Source: JBCCMB01 sp039026555 (GTDB lineage Bacteria; Pseudomonadota; Alphaproteobacteria; Caulobacterales; Hyphomonadaceae). From it: 7,071 nt of DNA. A program made the position numbers and the translations under genes. Below, one piece after another: positions 4,810 through 7,071 of the stretch. Numbering within the stretch: the stretch's first letter is position 1; every line of letters starts with the position of its first letter. The notes beneath the pieces were generated by a model. That model did no database searches, had not been told where the DNA came from, and was given only the letters and a program-made list of their open reading frames with translations. The DNA lies in assembly GCA_039026555.1 (NCBI GenBank), contig JBCCMB010000142.1:1-7071 (forward strand), given 5' to 3'.

Positions 4810-7071
4810 AATTCACGCTCTCTTGGCTGAAGGATTATCTTCAAACCGACGCCGACTTGCCGGCGGTGTTGGAGGCCATGACGATGGCGGGGCTGGAGGT
4901 CGAGCATGTCGACGATCCAGCGGAGAAACTGGCGGATTTCTCCATCGCCAAAGTGACCGCCGCGGACCAACACCCGGACGCCGACAAGCTGCGCGTCTGT
5001 ACGGTGGACACCAAGGATGGGACGAAGCAGATCGTTTGCGGAGCGCCGAATGCGCGTGCGGGGATGACGGCCGTCTATGCCGGCTTAGGAACCTACATTC
5101 CCGGCCTGGATTTCTCGTTGGATAAAAAGCCGCGCAAAATCCGCGGCGTCGAAAGCTTCGGCATGATGTGCTCGGCCAAGGAATTGGAGCTGGGTGAGGA
5201 TCATGACGGCATCCTTGATCTTGCAGATGATTTTGAGGTGGGCCAGCCGGCGGCGGAGGCGCTCGGCCTGAACGATCCGGTAATTGATTTTGAAGTCACG
5301 CCCAATCGCCCGGATTGGCTGGGTGTGATCGGCATTGCGCGCGATTTGTCGGCCGCTGGCGTTGGAGGGTTCGCAGATACGGCAAGCCCGAAAGTGCAGG
5401 GTGATTATCCGTGTCCTATCGATATCAAGATCGAGGCCCCGGACGCCTGCCCGATCTTCGCGGGACGCTTGATCCGCGGGGTGAAGAACGGCCCGTCGCC
5501 GGACTGGCTGCAGGCGCGGTTAAAAGCGATTGGGATCAACCCGAAGAATATGTTGGTGGACGTCACCAATTATATCTCCTTCGACCGGGCGCGACCGCTC
5601 CATGTCTATGACGCTGAAAAGCTTCAAGGCGCGGTTGTGGCGCGTCTGGGCGTTCCGGGTGAGCGCTTCGAAGCGCTGGACGGTGAAATCTACGAACCGT
5701 CCGCCGACATGTGCGTGATCGCAGATGATAGCGGCGCCATCGGTTTTGGCGGCGTGATGGGCGGTGAGAGCACAGGCGTCACGGATGACACCACCGACGT
5801 CTTCATCGAAAGCGCTTGGTTCGATCCGCTGCGTACCGCGCGGACAGGGCGGACGACGGGCATTTTGTCGGATGCGCGCTATCGCTTCGAGCGCGGCGTG
5901 GATCCGCAATCCTGTGTGGACGGGCTAGAACGTGCGACGCGATTGATACTGGACGCATGCGGCGGCGAGCCGTCTGACGTATTCGTGGCCGGCGACGCGC
6001 CCGGCGCGCAGGCGCCGATTGACTTTAAGCCCAAGGATATGGCGCGACTGACCGGTGTGGACCTGTCCGCCCAGCGTATGAAGGACATTCTGGCGACGCT
6101 AGGGTTTGAAACTCCGAAATCGGCGACGCTTACCGACGAGATCTGGAAGATCCAGGCCCCGTCCTTTCGGCGGGATATGGCGCAATCAGCCGATATCGTG
6201 GAAGAGCTGATCCGGATTGAAGGCTTTGAGGCCTTGCCGGCGGACAGTCTTCCGCGATCGGAGGGGCCGGCCAAGCTGGTGACGACGCCCCTGCAAAATC
6301 GCGTGCGCATTGCGCGGCGTGTCATGGCCTCCCGCGGCTTTTTGGAGGCGGTGACGTGGAGCTTCATGTCGAAAGACAAAGCGGCGTTGTTCGTCGGCGG
6401 CGCCAACGCGCTGCATAGCGGGCTATTCGTCGACAATCCAATCGCCTCTGATCTCGACTATATGCGCCCCAGCATTCTCGCCAATCTGGCGGAGGCCGCG
6501 CAGCGCAACGCCGATCATGGCGCCGGTGAGGTGCGCTTGTTTGAGGCCGGTCCCGTTTATCGCGGCGACGGCCCCAAAGAGCAGGTGAGCATGGTCTCCG
6601 CCTTGGTGCGGCCAAAACCCGCGCGGCATTGGGCGGGCGCGCTCAAACCCTATGACGCGTTCGCGGCGAAAGCGGATGCGTTCGCACTGCTTGAGGCTTT
6701 GGGTCAACCCGTCGACCGGTTCCAGATCGGCGAGATCGATGCGGATTATTGGCATCCCGGCCGGTCAGCGACCTTGCGTATGGGACCAAAAAATATCGTC
6801 GCCCGTTTCGGCGAACTTCATCCGGCGACCTTGAAGGCGCTCGACGTGGAAGGCCCCATCGTGGCGTTCGAACTGGATCTTGGCGCACTGCCGACGCCAA
6901 AGGCGAAGGGCGGCAAGACCAAGCCCAAGCTCAACAAAGCGGATCTGACGCCAATTGTTCGCGATTTCGCCTTTGAGACGGTGGACGAAACCCCGGCTGG
7001 CGAGATCGCCCGATTGGCTGGCGCGGCGGACAAAGCGCTCATCACCGGCGCGCGCGTGTTTGACGTTTATC
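4806..7071 (+). CDS. pheT: Phenylalanine--tRNA ligase beta subunit (3' end outside window)
   Basis: The frame is open from ATG 4806 to the window edge, giving 755 residues; bacterial PheT is usually close to 800, so only the last few dozen are missing. It is the structural, tRNA-binding and editing partner of PheS. Domains in order: N-terminal MKFTLSWLKDYL; an EMAP/OB-fold tRNA-binding domain (about 40-148, with HPDADKLRVCTVD and IRGVESFGMMCSAKELEL); FEVTPNRPDWLG (162-173); B3/B4 editing domain (about 212-380, with VDVTNYISFD, GGVMGGESTG and GILSDARYRFERGVDP); B5 domain (about 404-477, with APSFRRDMAQSADIVEELIR); a degenerate class II-like core (about 495-690, with NPIASDLDYMRPSIL, QRNAD, WHPGRSA and FGELHP); a Lys-rich linker (699-711); and the start of the FDX-ACB anticodon-binding domain (from about 713, PIVRDFAFE). 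The ATG shares ATGA with the pheS stop. No frameshift or missing block is seen. Confidence 0.97.
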   Translation, partial: MKFTLSWLKDYLQTDADLPAVLEAMTMAGLEVEHVDDPAEKLADFSIAKVTAADQHPDADKLRVCTVDTKDGTKQIVCGAPNARAGMTAVYAGLGTYIPGLDFSLDKKPRKIRGVESFGMMCSAKELELGEDHDGILDLADDFEVGQPAAEALGLNDPVIDFEVTPNRPDWLGVIGIARDLSAAGVGGFADTASPKVQGDYPCPIDIKIEAPDACPIFAGRLIRGVKNGPSPDWLQARLKAIGINPKNMLVDVTNYISFDRARPLHVYDAEKLQGAVVARLGVPGERFEALDGEIYEPSADMCVIADDSGAIGFGGVMGGESTGVTDDTTDVFIESAWFDPLRTARTGRTTGILSDARYRFERGVDPQSCVDGLERATRLILDACGGEPSDVFVAGDAPGAQAPIDFKPKDMARLTGVDLSAQRMKDILATLGFETPKSATLTDEIWKIQAPSFRRDMAQSADIVEELIRIEGFEALPADSLPRSEGPAKLVTTPLQNRVRIARRVMASRGFLEAVTWSFMSKDKAALFVGGANALHSGLFVDNPIASDLDYMRPSILANLAEAAQRNADHGAGEVRLFEAGPVYRGDGPKEQVSMVSALVRPKPARHWAGALKPYDAFAAKADAFALLEALGQPVDRFQIGEIDADYWHPGRSATLRMGPKNIVARFGELHPATLKALDVEGPIVAFELDLGALPTPKAKGGKTKPKLNKADLTPIVRDFAFETVDETPAGEIARLAGAADKALITGARVFDVY

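Noticed and set aside
6900..6940. Lys-rich stretch in PheT as an insertion or frameshift
   Set aside because: The frame is continuous and recognisable PheT sequence resumes directly after it (PIVRDFAFE), so it fits a flexible linker before the FDX-ACB domain.

Overview
The window looks like a chromosomal segment of an alphaproteobacterium, probably from the Caulobacterales/Hyphomonadales/Parvularculales side. This is inferred from the style of the L20, PheS and PheT proteins and from an Oar-like TonB-dependent receptor; no marker here fixes the genus. All recognisable genes are on the + strand. Coding density is high, and there is no sign of a mobile element, prophage, CRISPR array, tRNA or rRNA.

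Layout: (1) 1-1758, the C-terminal 585 residues of an outer-membrane TonB-dependent receptor whose start lies before the window, followed by a strong intrinsic terminator (about 1784-1817). (2) 1861-2874, a complete agmatine deiminase (AguA) whose start codon is tightly fixed but has no Shine-Dalgarno sequence. (3) 2875-3023, a 149-base spacer with a plausible sigma70-type promoter and a short structured leader. (4) 3024-7071, a translation operon: rpmI (L35), rplT (L20), pheS and pheT, the two subunits of phenylalanyl-tRNA synthetase. pheT runs off the right edge, probably lacking only its last few dozen codons.

The operon supplies two large-subunit ribosomal proteins and the enzyme that charges tRNA-Phe. 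Unlike the arrangement in E. coli and many other bacteria, infC is not directly before rpmI; aguA is there instead. pheS and pheT overlap as ATGA, with a good pheT ribosome-binding site inside pheS, which suggests coupled translation giving the 1:1 alpha2beta2 enzyme. AguA would convert agmatine to N-carbamoylputrescine, but its usual partner AguB is not in view.

I see no new multi-gene system; the genes are ordinary. The most interesting signal is non-coding. The 88-base rplT-pheS spacer is full of inverted repeats, including a perfect 9-bp hairpin ending three bases before the pheS ATG. A second 7-bp pairing would compete for that hairpin's 5' arm. This resembles a two-state RNA switch, but no phenylalanine-rich leader peptide is present. 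The rpmI leader also has a hairpin next to its ribosome-binding site.
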